From Streptomyces sp. DvalAA-43 (GTDB taxonomy: Bacteria > Actinomycetota > Actinomycetes > Streptomycetales > Streptomycetaceae): a DNA stretch of 64,000 nt. Below the pieces are notes generated by a model. It saw only the letters and a list, made by a program, of their open reading frames with translations, searched no databases and was not told the origin of the DNA. Positions 51,284 to 60,555 of this stretch are shown here, one piece after another (position 1 is the stretch's first letter; each line of letters starts with the position of its first letter). The translations under genes and the position numbers were made by a program. The stretch covers positions 1 to 64,000 of the forward strand of contig NZ_FMBW01000063.1 of assembly GCF_900091725.1 (NCBI RefSeq). The letters are read 5' to 3'.

Positions 51284-51925
51284 TCATCCGGTGGGCGTCG
51301 GCCGGCGGTGTGCCAGGGCCCGTGCCACCAGAGCGGCGGGCTCGGGGCGTGCCTGCAACGCCTTCAGGATCAGCAGCCACCACCGGTGCAGCCGGTCGGA
51401 GAGGTCCTCGTGACCCGCCATCTCCTCGGTGAGGTCGTACAGCCCGAAGAACGCGCACACCAAGGTCGTGGCGGTGTCCGACGGCTCGACCTCGTCCGCC
51501 AGTTCGCCGTCGGCACGCGCCTCGGCCAGAAGGCGCGTGACGGCAGCCGTCCAGACGGCGAAGGGCGTGGGTATGGCGATGTCGATGGTGCGGCGCTCAG
51601 CCCACAGACGCGCGCCGGCGCGGGTCATGACGTCGTCGCGCAGCGCCTTGGCGATATCGAAGCTGAGGGCGACCAGCTTCTCCAACGGCGGGATCCCGGG
51701 GGCGGCATAGCGGTCGGTCAGCGACGGCCAAGCCGCGAACTGTTCGCGCACGACCGCCAGTGCGAGCTTTTCCTTGCTGGAGTAATGGAAGTAGACGGCT
51801 CCGCTGGTGCGACCCGAAAGGTCGCTGATCTCATTGATGCTCGTCCGTACGTACCCCTGTTCAACGAAAAGGCGTGCTGCGGCTTCCAGCAGAGCCCTTC
51901 GGGTCGCGCGCGCCCTGTCCTGCAT
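51284..51925 (-). CDS. ScbR/ArpA-like gamma-butyrolactone receptor (TetR family)
   Basis: 213 residues from ATG 51925, with AAGGTG 9 nt upstream; a longer start at 51946 is possible. The helix-turn-helix is typical of autoregulator receptors: RALLEAAARLFVEQGYVRTS, INEISDLSGRTSGAVYFHYS then SKEKLALAVVREQF. The ligand domain follows (LDDVMTRAGARLWAERRTI-like segment, DTATTLVCAFFGLYDLTEEM, HRWWLLILKALQARPEPAAL). Such proteins repress antibiotic and autoregulator genes until a gamma-butyrolactone-type signal binds. A HAD phosphatase gene lies 570 bp away, divergent. An AfsA-type synthase is not recognised here, so it may be a pseudo-receptor or respond to a signal made elsewhere. Confidence 0.88.
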   Translation of the reverse strand: MQDRARATRRALLEAAARLFVEQGYVRTSINEISDLSGRTSGAVYFHYSSKEKLALAVVREQFAAWPSLTDRYAAPGIPPLEKLVALSFDIAKALRDDVMTRAGARLWAERRTIDIAIPTPFAVWTAAVTRLLAEARADGELADEVEPSDTATTLVCAFFGLYDLTEEMAGHEDLSDRLHRWWLLILKALQARPEPAALVARALAHRRPTPTG

Positions 51926-52496
51926 ACGTGTTTCACCTTCGTTCATCAGTTCGCATTTTTCGATCGGGAAAAGTCGTGCGCCGCGGCGCACTGACGGCGC
52001 TCCGCGCCGTTAATGCGTGGAGATTATTATTGTTCTTAGGTTGTGGGTGAGTACGGCCAATGGCGGAAAATCACGCTCCCCCGGCGCGCCGCTGAGCACG
52101 GGCACCTTCCCCGGGGCCCGGCGCGTGCACCCAAGTCCCGTTACCTACAACGGAGTTGCAGGGGTGAAGTGCCTCGTTCACCTGTCGTCGACCGTTGCGC
52201 GCGCGCCGCGAGTACTTGAAAAACGACGGGCCGTCAAACACTCAAAATGATGATTGCGGCCTCTCCATCGGGAAATTAACGTAGTTATCACGATGTTTCT
52301 GGGGTCATCCGGAGAAGATCGGATGATTTCCATCGCTGGAGGGCCCGGAGGAGAAGCATCGGCCTTCATGCGTGGTCGAGCGGGGTTCGTTCGACGGCGT
52401 ACCTTCTGCGGCCGAGCGGGCCTCTCCGCAGTCCCCTGCTTCGTACTGCGAGCACTGACCAAGCGGGGTGGCGCGCTCTTCGAGAACGGCAGGCAA
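51926..52496. promoter_or_regulatory. AT-richer divergent region between the receptor and phosphatase genes
   Basis: About 570 bp with several patches of unusually low GC (about 52010-52040, 52195-52290). A dyad ACGGCGC-TCC-GCGCCGT lies at about 51987-52003. The left end holds the receptor promoter; the right end is open in the phosphatase frame but is not clearly coding. Operators for the receptor are expected here, but I cannot identify a consensus autoregulatory element with confidence. Confidence 0.4.
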
Positions 52497-53183
52497 ATGA
52501 CAACTCGTCACATCCTCACCTGGTCCCCGGCTGCCATCGTCTTCGACTGTGACGGAACCCTGATGGACACCGAACGGCACTGGCAGGACGCTCGCAGCCG
52601 GGTCTTCCGAGAGTTCGGACTGAAACCGCGCCCAGGCTTCGCCGAGCGGGCCAAGGGCGTGCACTACACCGAGTGCGGCAGCCTCATGGCCAGAGAGTCC
52701 GGAAAGCCGCAACTCGCCGACGACATGGCGCAGGCGCTCCTGCGACACTTCATGGCGCTCGTCGCCGAAGACCCCGTGACCATGCCGGGCGCGGCGGCAC
52801 TGGTCCGTCTCGCCGCCGGCCATGTCCCACTCGCGGTCGCCAGCAACTGCCCTTTGGACGTGGTCGAGTTCTGCCTTGCACGGGTCGGCCTGCGCAGCTA
52901 CTTCGCTCATGTCGTCGTCGCGGGTGACGGACTGCTGCCGAAACCCCATCCGGACGTCTACGCCACCGCAGTCCGGCTGTGCAGCGTGCGGCCGGAGGAG
53001 GCGATGGCAGTGGAGGACTCGGTCACCGGCGTCGAGTCGGCCCGGAGAGCAGGCATGCGCGTGCTCGGCGTGGGACCTCGACCGGCTGAAGAGGGAGCTG
53101 ACCGGGCCGATCTGTGGCTGCGCACTCTGGCTGAACCGGAGCTCCAGGCATGGGCCCACGCCTGGGCGGGCGGGGCCGGCTAG
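52497..53183 (+). CDS. HAD-superfamily phosphatase (possible autoregulator phosphatase)
   Basis: 228 residues from ATG 52497. HAD motifs: I FDCDGTLMDTE (residues about 15-25), II VASNCP, III KPHPDVYATAVRL, IV AVEDSVTGVESARRAGM. The cap domain (HWQDARSRVFREFGLKPRPG and following) is of the beta-phosphoglucomutase-like C1 type. Divergent from the ScbR-like receptor. In gamma-butyrolactone pathways a phosphatase is needed to remove the phosphate of the AfsA product, and HAD genes are found beside receptor genes, so this role is plausible; it is inference. Confidence 0.9.
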   Translation: MTTRHILTWSPAAIVFDCDGTLMDTERHWQDARSRVFREFGLKPRPGFAERAKGVHYTECGSLMARESGKPQLADDMAQALLRHFMALVAEDPVTMPGAAALVRLAAGHVPLAVASNCPLDVVEFCLARVGLRSYFAHVVVAGDGLLPKPHPDVYATAVRLCSVRPEEAMAVEDSVTGVESARRAGMRVLGVGPRPAEEGADRADLWLRTLAEPELQAWAHAWAGGAG

Positions 53184-53879
53184 TCCTCCAGCGCAATTTC
53201 GTTCTGGCCGGATCGAGTGCGGATCCGGGCGGAGTGCGCTCGTCGAGCGGGCCGGGGCGTCGAGGTCCCGGCCTGCTTCTGCGGCGATTTCCTTGACGGC
53301 CTTCAAGAGCACGGCAACCGTCTCATCGAGCGGTCGACGAAGGTGCGGCCCCCTCGGGCCCGTAGCCGGCGGTGAAGTTCCGCGGCCGGGATGCAGCGCG
53401 AAGGCGTGGAGGTGCCGGGCCGGGCACGCATCGAGCAGGGCCTGGGCGTACATGGAGCCCATGCCCTGCCAGTCCGACGGACATCAGCTGGACCAGAGAC
53501 GGCGCAGCAGTTCCCACTAGTCAGTGCCGCCGAAGAGGTAGTCGGCCGCGCTTCCGAACCTGCGGAGACCAGGACCGGTTCCGTAGGCGGCGGGCTCTGC
53601 CTCCGGACACGAGAACGGCGGCAGAACAGCGATCGCCCACAGAGATCCGAGAGCAGAGGTATGAGATCAGAGGTATGAAACCCAGAACCGCCAGCTTGGC
53701 AACAGGTACCGACCGGGCGGTGGGTGGTCCGCGCGGCCCGCGCTGATCTTGATCATGGATCATGAACGTCGCCATGTCAGCCGAAAGGCGCGTAGAGAAC
53801 TTTTGCCCGTCCTGAAGCAACCAATGGACGATGCCGGCTTTCTGACGTCTCGCGTCCTGCGATCGATGGGAGACACGAG
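53184..53879. other. Intergenic region with decayed leftward coding
   Basis: A minus-strand piece (about 53330-53465) reads GSMYAQALLDACPARHLHAF then ALHPGRG, and later frames carry DETVAVLLKAVKEIAAEAGR. These look like parts of one gene broken by shifts. I cannot name it. The right part (53640-53870) is AT-richer and holds the promoter of the M1 peptidase gene. Confidence 0.35.
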
Positions 53880-55346
53880 ATGCAACCACATAGGGCGAAG
53901 GGCAGCCGGCCCCGGTCGGCGGTCGCGGGCCGGCTGTCCGGCTGGGCTCCGGCCACCGCGCTCCTCCTGGCCGTGACGGCATCCTGCACCGGCTCCGCAC
54001 CGGAAAACGGTGCCGTCGTCGGAAAGCCCGGCACGGCCGGAGTGGGGGATCGGCTGTTCCCGGCGCTCGGCAATGGCGGCTATGACGTGGGGCACTACGG
54101 GCTGACGCTGGATTACGTGCCCGAGACCAACCATCTGAAGGGCACGGCGGTCATCACAGCACGGGCGACGCAGGACCTGAGCCGCTTCAACCTCGACCTG
54201 TCAGGACTGCGGGTACGCACCACCACGGTGCAAGGAGCCAGGGCCCACGTCGCCCGCTCTGGAGACGAGTTGATCGTGACTCCGGCGAAGACGGTGAGGA
54301 AGCGCGAAGTCTTCAGGACAGTCGTCACCTACGACGGCACACCGCGCGCACTCAAGGACGACGACGGAGGCATGGAAGGCTGGATCGAGACCGACGACGG
54401 CTCGACGGCCCTGGGGCAGCCGTCCGGCTCCATGACCTGGTTCCCGGGCAACCATCACCCGTCGGACAAGGCCACGTACGACGTCACGGTCACCGTGCCC
54501 AAGGACGCGGATGGCGACCCCTACGACGTGATCAGCAACGGTGAGCTGATCACGGAGGAGGACACGGGCAGAACGGTGACCCGGCACTGGCGCACCGAGG
54601 AGCCCATGGCCAGCTACCTCGCACACGTCTCCGTCGGTTACTTCGAGATCCACAAGGGCCGGACGGACGATGACGTGCCCGTCTACGTCGCCATCGACCC
54701 CGACGAGGCCGAGGGCTCCGCCGATGTCGCGGACCTGGTGCCCGAGATCGTCGACTGGGCAGGCAAACGCTTCGGCCCCTACCCCTTCTCCTCGGCCGGT
54801 GCCATCGTCGACCATCTGCCCGGACTCGACTACGCCCTGGAGACCCAGACCAGGCCCTACTTCGGCGAGGCGCCCGAAGAGACGCTGCTCGTGCACGAGC
54901 TGGCACACCAGTGGTTCGGCAACTCCGTCACCCCGCGCAGGTGGCAGGACATGTGGCTCAGCGAGGGTCTGGCCACCTACGCGGAGTGGCTCTGGGAGGA
55001 GGAGCGGGGCAGCAGGAGCACCACGGAGATCTTCGAGGACTTCTACGACGGCACGGACGCCGAGAGCGAGGGCATCTGGGCGTTCCCGCCGGCGGATCCG
55101 CCCAGCGCGGGGCGCGTCTCCGACCCGCCCGTCTACGGACGCGGTGCCATGGTCGTGCACAAGGTGCGCGGGGCCGTCGGGGACGAGACCTTCTTCGACA
55201 TCCTTCGTACCTGGACCGAGCAGCACCGGCACGGCAATGCCGACACCCGGCAGTTCATCGCCCTGTGCGAGAGAGAGTCGGGGAAGGACCTGACCGCGCT
55301 CTTCAACACCTGGCTCTTCGACAGGAAGAAGCCCTCCCGGATGTGA
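53880..55346 (+). CDS. Secreted M1-family metallopeptidase, lipoprotein
   Basis: 488 residues from ATG 53880, preceded by GGGAGACACGAG. Lipoprotein signal peptide (ATALLLAVTASC, Cys about 38). The M1 N-terminal beta domain starts at YDVGHYGLTLDYVPETNHLK; the catalytic domain has HELAHQWFGNSV (HEXXH near residue 340) with the third zinc ligand in WLSEGLATYAEWLWEEE. It ends soon after the catalytic domain (LFNTWLFDRKKPSRM), shorter than full-length PepN, as in Streptomyces secreted M1 members. A zinc aminopeptidase tethered to the outer membrane face. A shared terminator follows, facing the next protease gene. Confidence 0.92.
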   Translation: MQPHRAKGSRPRSAVAGRLSGWAPATALLLAVTASCTGSAPENGAVVGKPGTAGVGDRLFPALGNGGYDVGHYGLTLDYVPETNHLKGTAVITARATQDLSRFNLDLSGLRVRTTTVQGARAHVARSGDELIVTPAKTVRKREVFRTVVTYDGTPRALKDDDGGMEGWIETDDGSTALGQPSGSMTWFPGNHHPSDKATYDVTVTVPKDADGDPYDVISNGELITEEDTGRTVTRHWRTEEPMASYLAHVSVGYFEIHKGRTDDDVPVYVAIDPDEAEGSADVADLVPEIVDWAGKRFGPYPFSSAGAIVDHLPGLDYALETQTRPYFGEAPEETLLVHELAHQWFGNSVTPRRWQDMWLSEGLATYAEWLWEEERGSRSTTEIFEDFYDGTDAESEGIWAFPPADPPSAGRVSDPPVYGRGAMVVHKVRGAVGDETFFDILRTWTEQHRHGNADTRQFIALCERESGKDLTALFNTWLFDRKKPSRM

Positions 55347-55366
55347 GGAGGGCGGCGATCCGACGA

Positions 55367-55400
55367 GAGAAGGGCTCTCCCCAGGGGGAAAGCCCTTCTC
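55367..55400. terminator. Bidirectional terminator between two peptidase genes
   Basis: A perfect 10-bp stem (GAGAAGGGCT / AGCCCTTCTC) with a 14-nt loop, 21 bp after the M1 peptidase stop and 16 bp before the convergent protease stop at 55416. It can serve both transcripts. Confidence 0.75.
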
Positions 55401-55415
55401 CAGTCGGCAGGAGGC

Positions 55416-57389
55416 CTACGCAGGCGGGTACACCAGCGTGATCTCGCGGTTCAGGCCGGTCTCGTCGGCATCCGGGTACATGGACACCTCACCGTCGGAC
55501 CAGCGCACCAGGAAGTCGTCCGGGTGGCGGTTGTCCGTGTAGTCGCCGGCGCCCAGGACGGTGGCGTGCGTCCAGAGCCGGTTGGGTTTCTTGACCTGGA
55601 CCTCGCCGTGGAAACCGTTCTGGTCGATGTCCTTGTAGAGGGTCAGCTCGCCGTCCGTCCAGCGCACGATGAGGTCGTGCTGGTCGTTGCCGGTGAAGTC
55701 GCCCGACGTGATCGTCGAGGCGTGCGTCCAGGTACCGTTGGGCGCGGCGAGTTTCTTCTCACCGTGGAAGCCGTCGCGGTTGACGTCGGTGTACAGGGTG
55801 ACTTCGCCGTCGCTCCAGCGGACCAGGAGATCGTCGGCCCACTTGTTGGTGGTCGTGTAGCGACCACCGGTTATGGACGTGGCGTGCTTCCACAGGTCGT
55901 TGGGCTTCTGCAGCTGTACCTCGCCGTGGAGCCCCTTCTCGTCGACATCGGGATAGAGCGTCAGTTCGCCGTCCGTCCACCGGACGATGAGGTCGTCGCG
56001 GTCGGCCCCGGTGAAGTCGCCCGCGGCCATGGTCGCGGCGTGCTTCCAGGTGTCGTTGGGCGCGACGAGACGGATCTCCTTGTCGAAGTTGTCGGCTTCC
56101 TCCCCGGCACCGCGGTACAGGGTCAGCTCCCCGTCGGACCAGCGCACGATCAGGTCGGAGTAGTCCCAGGATCCCGGATTGCCGTCGGTGAAGTAGCCAC
56201 CCGCCATGACCTCGGCATGCTGCCAGGTCTCGGCCTTGCCCAGGACACCACGGCCCGCCGGCTGACGGTTGTTGACCGCGTCGTCGTACAGCGCCTTGGC
56301 GTCACCGTCGAGGTAGGAGCTGTAGGAGATGTCGTCCTTGTCGCCGCCCGTCTTCCAGCCGCCGATGACGCCGATGACGCCCCACTCGCTGCCCCGCTTG
56401 ATGAGGAACGGCCCACCGGAGGCACCACCCGAGTACTTGTCACAGGCGATGCGCAGGAAGCTGCCCGGGATCTTGGGGTCGGTGCTGTCGTAACGGACGG
56501 TCTTGTCCGTGCAGTCCAGCGGGCGCTTCTGGTTGGCCGGGTAGCCGATGAGGCGGGTGGGGTTGTGGTCGTACCCGGCGTTGATCATCAGCTCGGCACC
56601 GCCGACGACATCCTCGACGTTCTTGCCGCCGCGCGGTTCGAGCTGCAGGAAGTTGAAGTCGAGGTCGGCCGCGGCGTCCGGGCCCTTGGCCAGGTACCGC
56701 TTGTCGACGTAGATACGTCCGGGCTTGACGGTGAAGGAGCCGTGCGGCTTCTTCCCGTCGTCGTACTGCGGGACGAACGCGAGGTTCTTGCGCGCGTCCT
56801 GGTCGTCGAAGCAGTGACCGGCGCTCATCACGATGTTCTTGCCGGGGCTCTTGACGACCGTGCCACCGCAGAAGCGGCCGGTCTCGGTGCCGTCGTTCCA
56901 GAAGAAGGTGCCGACGATGGGCAACCCTTCGAACGGCTGGCTGGCGGCGCGATCCATCCTGGTCGGAGCGGGAAAGTGCTTGGCCTCCTGCTCCTTGACG
57001 GGCTTCGCGGCCCGCATGCGCTCCGGGGTCCAGTAGTCGTCGGCGTCAGCCGGCGTGAACCCGCGCGCGTCGTCGTCCCCGCCGGCCGGGACAGGGGTCG
57101 ACGGAACGGAGGGCTGCTCCTCCGGGGCGGCGGTCGGCGAAACGGAAGACCGCTTCTCCCGAACAGGGGCCGACGGAACGGAGGACTCCGTCGGTGGGAC
57201 CGAGGCCGGCGGAACAGAAGGCCGCTCCGGGACGGCGGGCGGCGAAGCGGAGGACTGCTCCGCCGGGGTGCTCGGGACGGCGCTCCCCGAGGGAGTCGGA
57301 TCGCCTTGGTCGGCAATCGCCGGAAAGCCCGGCAGTAGCATGAGTGCTGCGGCGCCCGCCGCAGTACCCAGCGCTCTGCGTAATCTCAT
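55416..57389 (-). CDS. Secreted trypsin-like protease with five C-terminal beta repeats
   Basis: 657 residues from ATG 57389, with GGGGGAA upstream. Signal peptide (TAAGAAALMLLPGFPAIA), a Pro/Ser-rich linker with repeated SVPxxPV units, a pro-segment with DDYWTPERMRAAKP, then the S1 domain: GTVVKSPGKNIVMSAGHCFD (His about 190), Asp in AADLDFNFLQL, Ser in SGGASGGPFLI (about 323). The last 260 residues are five repeats of about 50 residues, each W-x-H-A...G-D-F-T-G...DDLIVRW-x-DGELTLY-x-D, resembling FG-GAP/VCBS-type propeller blades (binding or surface targeting). Extracellular. It shares YWTPERM with the protease at 44057-45166. Confidence 0.9.
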   Translation of the reverse strand: MRLRRALGTAAGAAALMLLPGFPAIADQGDPTPSGSAVPSTPAEQSSASPPAVPERPSVPPASVPPTESSVPSAPVREKRSSVSPTAAPEEQPSVPSTPVPAGGDDDARGFTPADADDYWTPERMRAAKPVKEQEAKHFPAPTRMDRAASQPFEGLPIVGTFFWNDGTETGRFCGGTVVKSPGKNIVMSAGHCFDDQDARKNLAFVPQYDDGKKPHGSFTVKPGRIYVDKRYLAKGPDAAADLDFNFLQLEPRGGKNVEDVVGGAELMINAGYDHNPTRLIGYPANQKRPLDCTDKTVRYDSTDPKIPGSFLRIACDKYSGGASGGPFLIKRGSEWGVIGVIGGWKTGGDKDDISYSSYLDGDAKALYDDAVNNRQPAGRGVLGKAETWQHAEVMAGGYFTDGNPGSWDYSDLIVRWSDGELTLYRGAGEEADNFDKEIRLVAPNDTWKHAATMAAGDFTGADRDDLIVRWTDGELTLYPDVDEKGLHGEVQLQKPNDLWKHATSITGGRYTTTNKWADDLLVRWSDGEVTLYTDVNRDGFHGEKKLAAPNGTWTHASTITSGDFTGNDQHDLIVRWTDGELTLYKDIDQNGFHGEVQVKKPNRLWTHATVLGAGDYTDNRHPDDFLVRWSDGEVSMYPDADETGLNREITLVYPPA

Positions 57390-57492
57390 GGTTGTTCCCC
57401 CACACGAAAAGAGACGCATGCCACGCCGCCTGGCGTGGCTGCGTCAAGGTCAGTCAAGATCGTATGACCACTACTGGCACGGGGAAGCACAT
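57390..57492. promoter_or_regulatory. Divergent promoter region
   Basis: This 103-bp gap lies between the protease (leftward) and the surface protein (rightward). It contains two spaced AAGGTCAG/GTCAAG elements (about 57447-57460) and the ribosome sites for both genes. No perfect dyad. Both genes encode exported proteins and may share regulation. Confidence 0.4.
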
Positions 57493-58059
57493 ATGATCCA
57501 CTTCACACGTTCGTCCATCCGCTGCGGACTTGCCGCGATTTCCCTGCCGTTGATGCTGCTCGGGCAGGCCGGAGCGGCCCACGCCGATCAGCTCCCCTTC
57601 CCCGAGCAGGGGTACGGCTCCGTCGGTGGCCCCGCGGCGCCGGGCGCGGTAGTGGACCTCACGGTCAAGGAACGCCCCGGCAACCCGCACCCGACGGCAG
57701 TCGAGGTCTCAAGCCCTGCGCTGACCGACGACACCGCCCTCGGTGACACCAAGAGAGCCTGGGTGGGCGCGGGCCGGATCAAGAAGTCGGTGAAGCCCGG
57801 AACATATCCGGTGAAATTCACGCTACGACACAAGGACGTCGACTGCGTGACGGAGAAGGACCGCGACTATGTGTGCGACTACCCCGCGATCATCCTCCGC
57901 TCGAAAGTGACGGTCTCGGGTCAGGACGAGACCGCCGCATCGAACGAAGGGCCGGGCTTCGGTGGCGGATTGGCCATCGGTGTCGCGTCGGGCGCCGTGG
58001 CGACACTGGCGGTGGGCGGCGTACTGCTGCGCCTTCGCCGCCGCCAGGTTCCGTCCTGA
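57493..58059 (+). CDS. Surface-anchored exported protein (188 aa)
   Basis: Starts at ATG 57493 with GGGGAAG upstream. Signal peptide (FTRSSIRCGLAAISLPLMLL, cleavage after AHA). The mature part is a beta-sandwich-like domain (AVVDLTVKERPGNPHPTAVE; GRIKKSVKPGTYPVKFTLRH) with a Cys pair (DVDCVTE, YVCDYP). It ends with a Gly-rich stretch, a membrane helix (GGLAIGVASGAVATLAVGGV) and a basic tail (LRLRRRQVPS), so it is anchored in the membrane with the domain outside. Divergent from the protease; function unknown. It is not a sortase substrate (no LPxTG). Confidence 0.85.
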   Translation: MIHFTRSSIRCGLAAISLPLMLLGQAGAAHADQLPFPEQGYGSVGGPAAPGAVVDLTVKERPGNPHPTAVEVSSPALTDDTALGDTKRAWVGAGRIKKSVKPGTYPVKFTLRHKDVDCVTEKDRDYVCDYPAIILRSKVTVSGQDETAASNEGPGFGGGLAIGVASGAVATLAVGGVLLRLRRRQVPS

Positions 58060-58334
58060 CCCTCGAAACGCCGCGCCTCCCTCACCGCATCTGCACACCC
58101 TGCCGGGTCGGACTTCGCGCTGCTCGGAGACTTCCCACTGCACGGAGACTTTGCACTGTTCGGATCGAACGGTGCGGGTCTGACCCTGAGATCCGGACCT
58201 GCTGCCGCCGGCCGTGCGGCAGTTCGGCCGTTCGGCCCGATGCACCGTTCCGGGCCGCAGCCGACGCCTCCGAAGCACCTCGCCTTCCTTTCCACCGGAA
58301 CCGGCGGTACGTACGTGAACGTCGTGGGTGCACG
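58060..58334. other. Gap between convergent genes with short near-repeats
   Basis: Near-repeats of CGGAGACTT-x-x-CACTG (58127-58160) follow the surface protein gene. No clear perfect hairpin and no gene. The gap separates the rightward surface gene from the leftward FtsW paralogue. Confidence 0.4.
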
Positions 58335-59708
58335 CTACGGCGCGGGGCGGCGTGCGGTGTCGCTGATGCGGATCAGGATGCCGATGAGGACCCAGTTGGC
58401 GATGACGGAGGAACCGCCGTACGCCAGGAACGGCATCGTCATACCGGTCAGCGGGATCAGGCCCATCACGCCGCCGGCAACGACGAAGACCTGCAGGGCA
58501 CATGCGCCTGACAGGCCGATGGCGAGGAGTTTGCCGAAGGGGTCGCGGGCGGCGAGGGCGGTGCGTATGCCGCGCTCCACGATCAGGCCGTAGATCAGCA
58601 GGATGGCCATGATGCCCGCCAGGCCCAGTTCCTCGCCGAAGGTGGCGAGGACGAAGTCGGAGTTGGCGGCGAACCGGATGAGTTCGGAGTGGCCCTGGCC
58701 GAGGCCGGTGCCGAGGGTGCCGCCGGAGCCGAACGCCCACAGTGCCTGCATCGACTGCTCCGAGTGACCGCCCACGCCCTCCCGGCTGAGCATGTATTCG
58801 TGCATGGGGTCGAGCCAGGCCTGGACACGCTGCTGGACATGCGGCTCGAAGGAGGCGACGCCGACGGCGCCGGCCGCGGACATCAGCAGACCGAAGACGA
58901 TCCAGCTGGTCCGTTCGGTGGCGACGTACAGCATGATGACGAACATTCCGAAGAACAGCAGTGATGTACCGAGGTCGGTCTCGAAGACCAGGATCAGGAT
59001 CGAGAGGAACCAGATGACCAGGATCGGGCCGAGGTCGCGGCCGCGCGGCAGGTACAGGCCCATGAAGCGGCGGCTGGCCAGGGCCAGCGCGTCGCGCTTG
59101 ACCATCAGATAGCCGGCGAAGAAGACCGCGAGCACGATTTTCGCGAACTCACCCGGCTGGATGCTGAAGCTGCCGACGTGGATCCAGATCTTGGCGCCGT
59201 AGACGTCGGCGCCCAGGCCCGGGACCAGCGGCAGCAGTAGAAGGACCAGGGCGCCCACCATGGAGATGTAGGTGTAGCGCTGCAGGACGCGGTGGTCCTT
59301 GAGGAAGATCAGGACGACGATGAAGAGGGCGATGCCCATCGTCGTGTACATCAGCTGCCGTGGCGCGGCTGTTCCCGCCTGCTTGATCGACTGCAGCAGC
59401 TTGGACTGGTCCAGCCGCCAGATGACGACCAGGCCGAGTCCGTTCAGCAGCGTGGCCAGCGGCAGCAGCAGCGGGTCCGCGTACGGCGCGGCCTTCCGTA
59501 CGACGAGATGGGCGACGCCGGCCAGCAGGCCCAGGCCCAGGCTGTAGCTCAGCAGGCCCGTCGGCACCTGGCCGTCGATGGCCAGGCCCACGTTGGCGTA
59601 GGCGAACGCTGTGATGGCGACGGCGAACACCAGCAGCGCCAACTCGGTGTTGCGCCGGCTCGGTGCGCCGGTCGTGTGGTGCGTCGACGTGCTTGTGGTA
59701 TGGCTCAT
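58335..59708 (-). CDS. FtsW/RodA/SpoVE-family SEDS protein
   Basis: 457 residues from ATG 59708 (MSHTTSTSTHHTT). About 10-12 membrane helices (LALLVFAVAITAFAYANVGL; LMYTTMGIALFIVVLIFLKD; ILVIWFLSILILVFETDLGT and so on). SEDS motifs: KIWIHVGSFSIQPGEFAKIV, FETDLGTSLLFFGMFVIMLY, a periplasmic-type loop QALWAFGSGGTLGTGLGQGH, and the C-terminal GLIPLTGMTMPFLAYGGSSV. SEDS proteins polymerise lipid II glycans together with a class B PBP. No penicillin-binding protein gene is beside it here, and Streptomyces genomes carry several paralogues, so its cell-cycle role (septum, sporulation, growth) cannot be assigned. Confidence 0.93.
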   Translation of the reverse strand: MSHTTSTSTHHTTGAPSRRNTELALLVFAVAITAFAYANVGLAIDGQVPTGLLSYSLGLGLLAGVAHLVVRKAAPYADPLLLPLATLLNGLGLVVIWRLDQSKLLQSIKQAGTAAPRQLMYTTMGIALFIVVLIFLKDHRVLQRYTYISMVGALVLLLLPLVPGLGADVYGAKIWIHVGSFSIQPGEFAKIVLAVFFAGYLMVKRDALALASRRFMGLYLPRGRDLGPILVIWFLSILILVFETDLGTSLLFFGMFVIMLYVATERTSWIVFGLLMSAAGAVGVASFEPHVQQRVQAWLDPMHEYMLSREGVGGHSEQSMQALWAFGSGGTLGTGLGQGHSELIRFAANSDFVLATFGEELGLAGIMAILLIYGLIVERGIRTALAARDPFGKLLAIGLSGACALQVFVVAGGVMGLIPLTGMTMPFLAYGGSSVIANWVLIGILIRISDTARRPAP

Positions 59709-60279
59709 CGTGTGACGGGGCCTCTCACGGCTTGCGTGCTGCTGACCGCACAGCAAGGAGGCAATCTTCTGCTCTCCTCCAAAAGGCCGGGCCGGAGCCG
59801 GGGCTGAGAGTGGGTGCGGTAGCGGTAGTGGTCTGGAACGGCGGCTCCGAAGCCGCCATGGCCGGAGGCGCTGTTGCCTTGGCTATCGCCTTAGACGTGA
59901 AGAAAGCGTGTGCGGTTCCTGTGGTACTGCCGTCCGGTCGAAGGCCGGCCGGTGGTCGGCTCGGTCCGGTCGGTGGCGGCCTTGCGCAGCGCGTACGTGA
60001 CGTCCGCGGCCTGCCTGCCGGGCAGGGCCGGCCGGCTCGGGGGGACCAGGACCTTGAGGCGGATGTGGGGAACGGTGATGGCCGCCCGGGTGTCGTGGGA
60101 TCTCGTCCGGGCCTCCAGTTGGTGCTCGGTGGCTGCCTCGGTCAGGGCCGGACACTCCCGATGGAACATCGCCGAGCGGTGCGCGTCCAGGGCGGCCGCA
60201 AGTCGGTGACGGCGCCGGACTGGTGAGCTGGTCCTGGCGGTGGCTGTTACCTCGGTGCTCGAATGCGCTCGTTGATCGG
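59709..60279. other. Intergenic region with a doubtful leftward reading
   Basis: A minus-strand frame near 59891-60220 (containing AMFHRECPALTEAATEHQLE and ARTRSHDTRAAITVPHIRLK) is moderately protein-like, but the start and ribosome site are unclear and the tail is Arg/Thr-rich. Otherwise nothing. The left part is the FtsW-paralogue promoter region. Confidence 0.35.
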
Positions 60280-60555
60280 CTACTCAAGGGCTCGGTAGTC
60301 AGCTGACGGATGAACAAGCTCGGGGTGTTCCCTTACGTACCGCTCGCCGTGGATCGCCAGCATCGCCCAGTGCCACGCCTCGTCGTGAAAGACCAGCCCG
60401 CGGTACGGCGCCTCGGCCGGTTGGTACGGGTATCGCTCCAGGGCGGCCTCCTCGGCCTCCTTCGGCGCCAGCCCGCCATGATGCTGCATCACCCATGCGT
60501 AATCACGCCGCTCGGACAGCAGGCAGTCGAGATACTCGGCTTCGTTCCATGTCAC
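60280..60555 (-). CDS. Hypothetical protein (91 aa)
   Basis: Starts at ATG 60555. A compact, acidic and aromatic-rich protein: EAEYLDCLLSERRDYAWVMQ, HGGLAPKEAEEAALERYPYQ, then YRGLVFHDEAWHWAMLAIHG with ERYVREHPELVHP. Regular helical pattern and good codon bias support a real gene. The PYRGLVFHDEAWHWAML region would be a search seed. Divergent from the APH-type kinase gene; no operon partner; family not recognised. Confidence 0.7.
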   Translation of the reverse strand: MTWNEAEYLDCLLSERRDYAWVMQHHGGLAPKEAEEAALERYPYQPAEAPYRGLVFHDEAWHWAMLAIHGERYVREHPELVHPSADYRALE

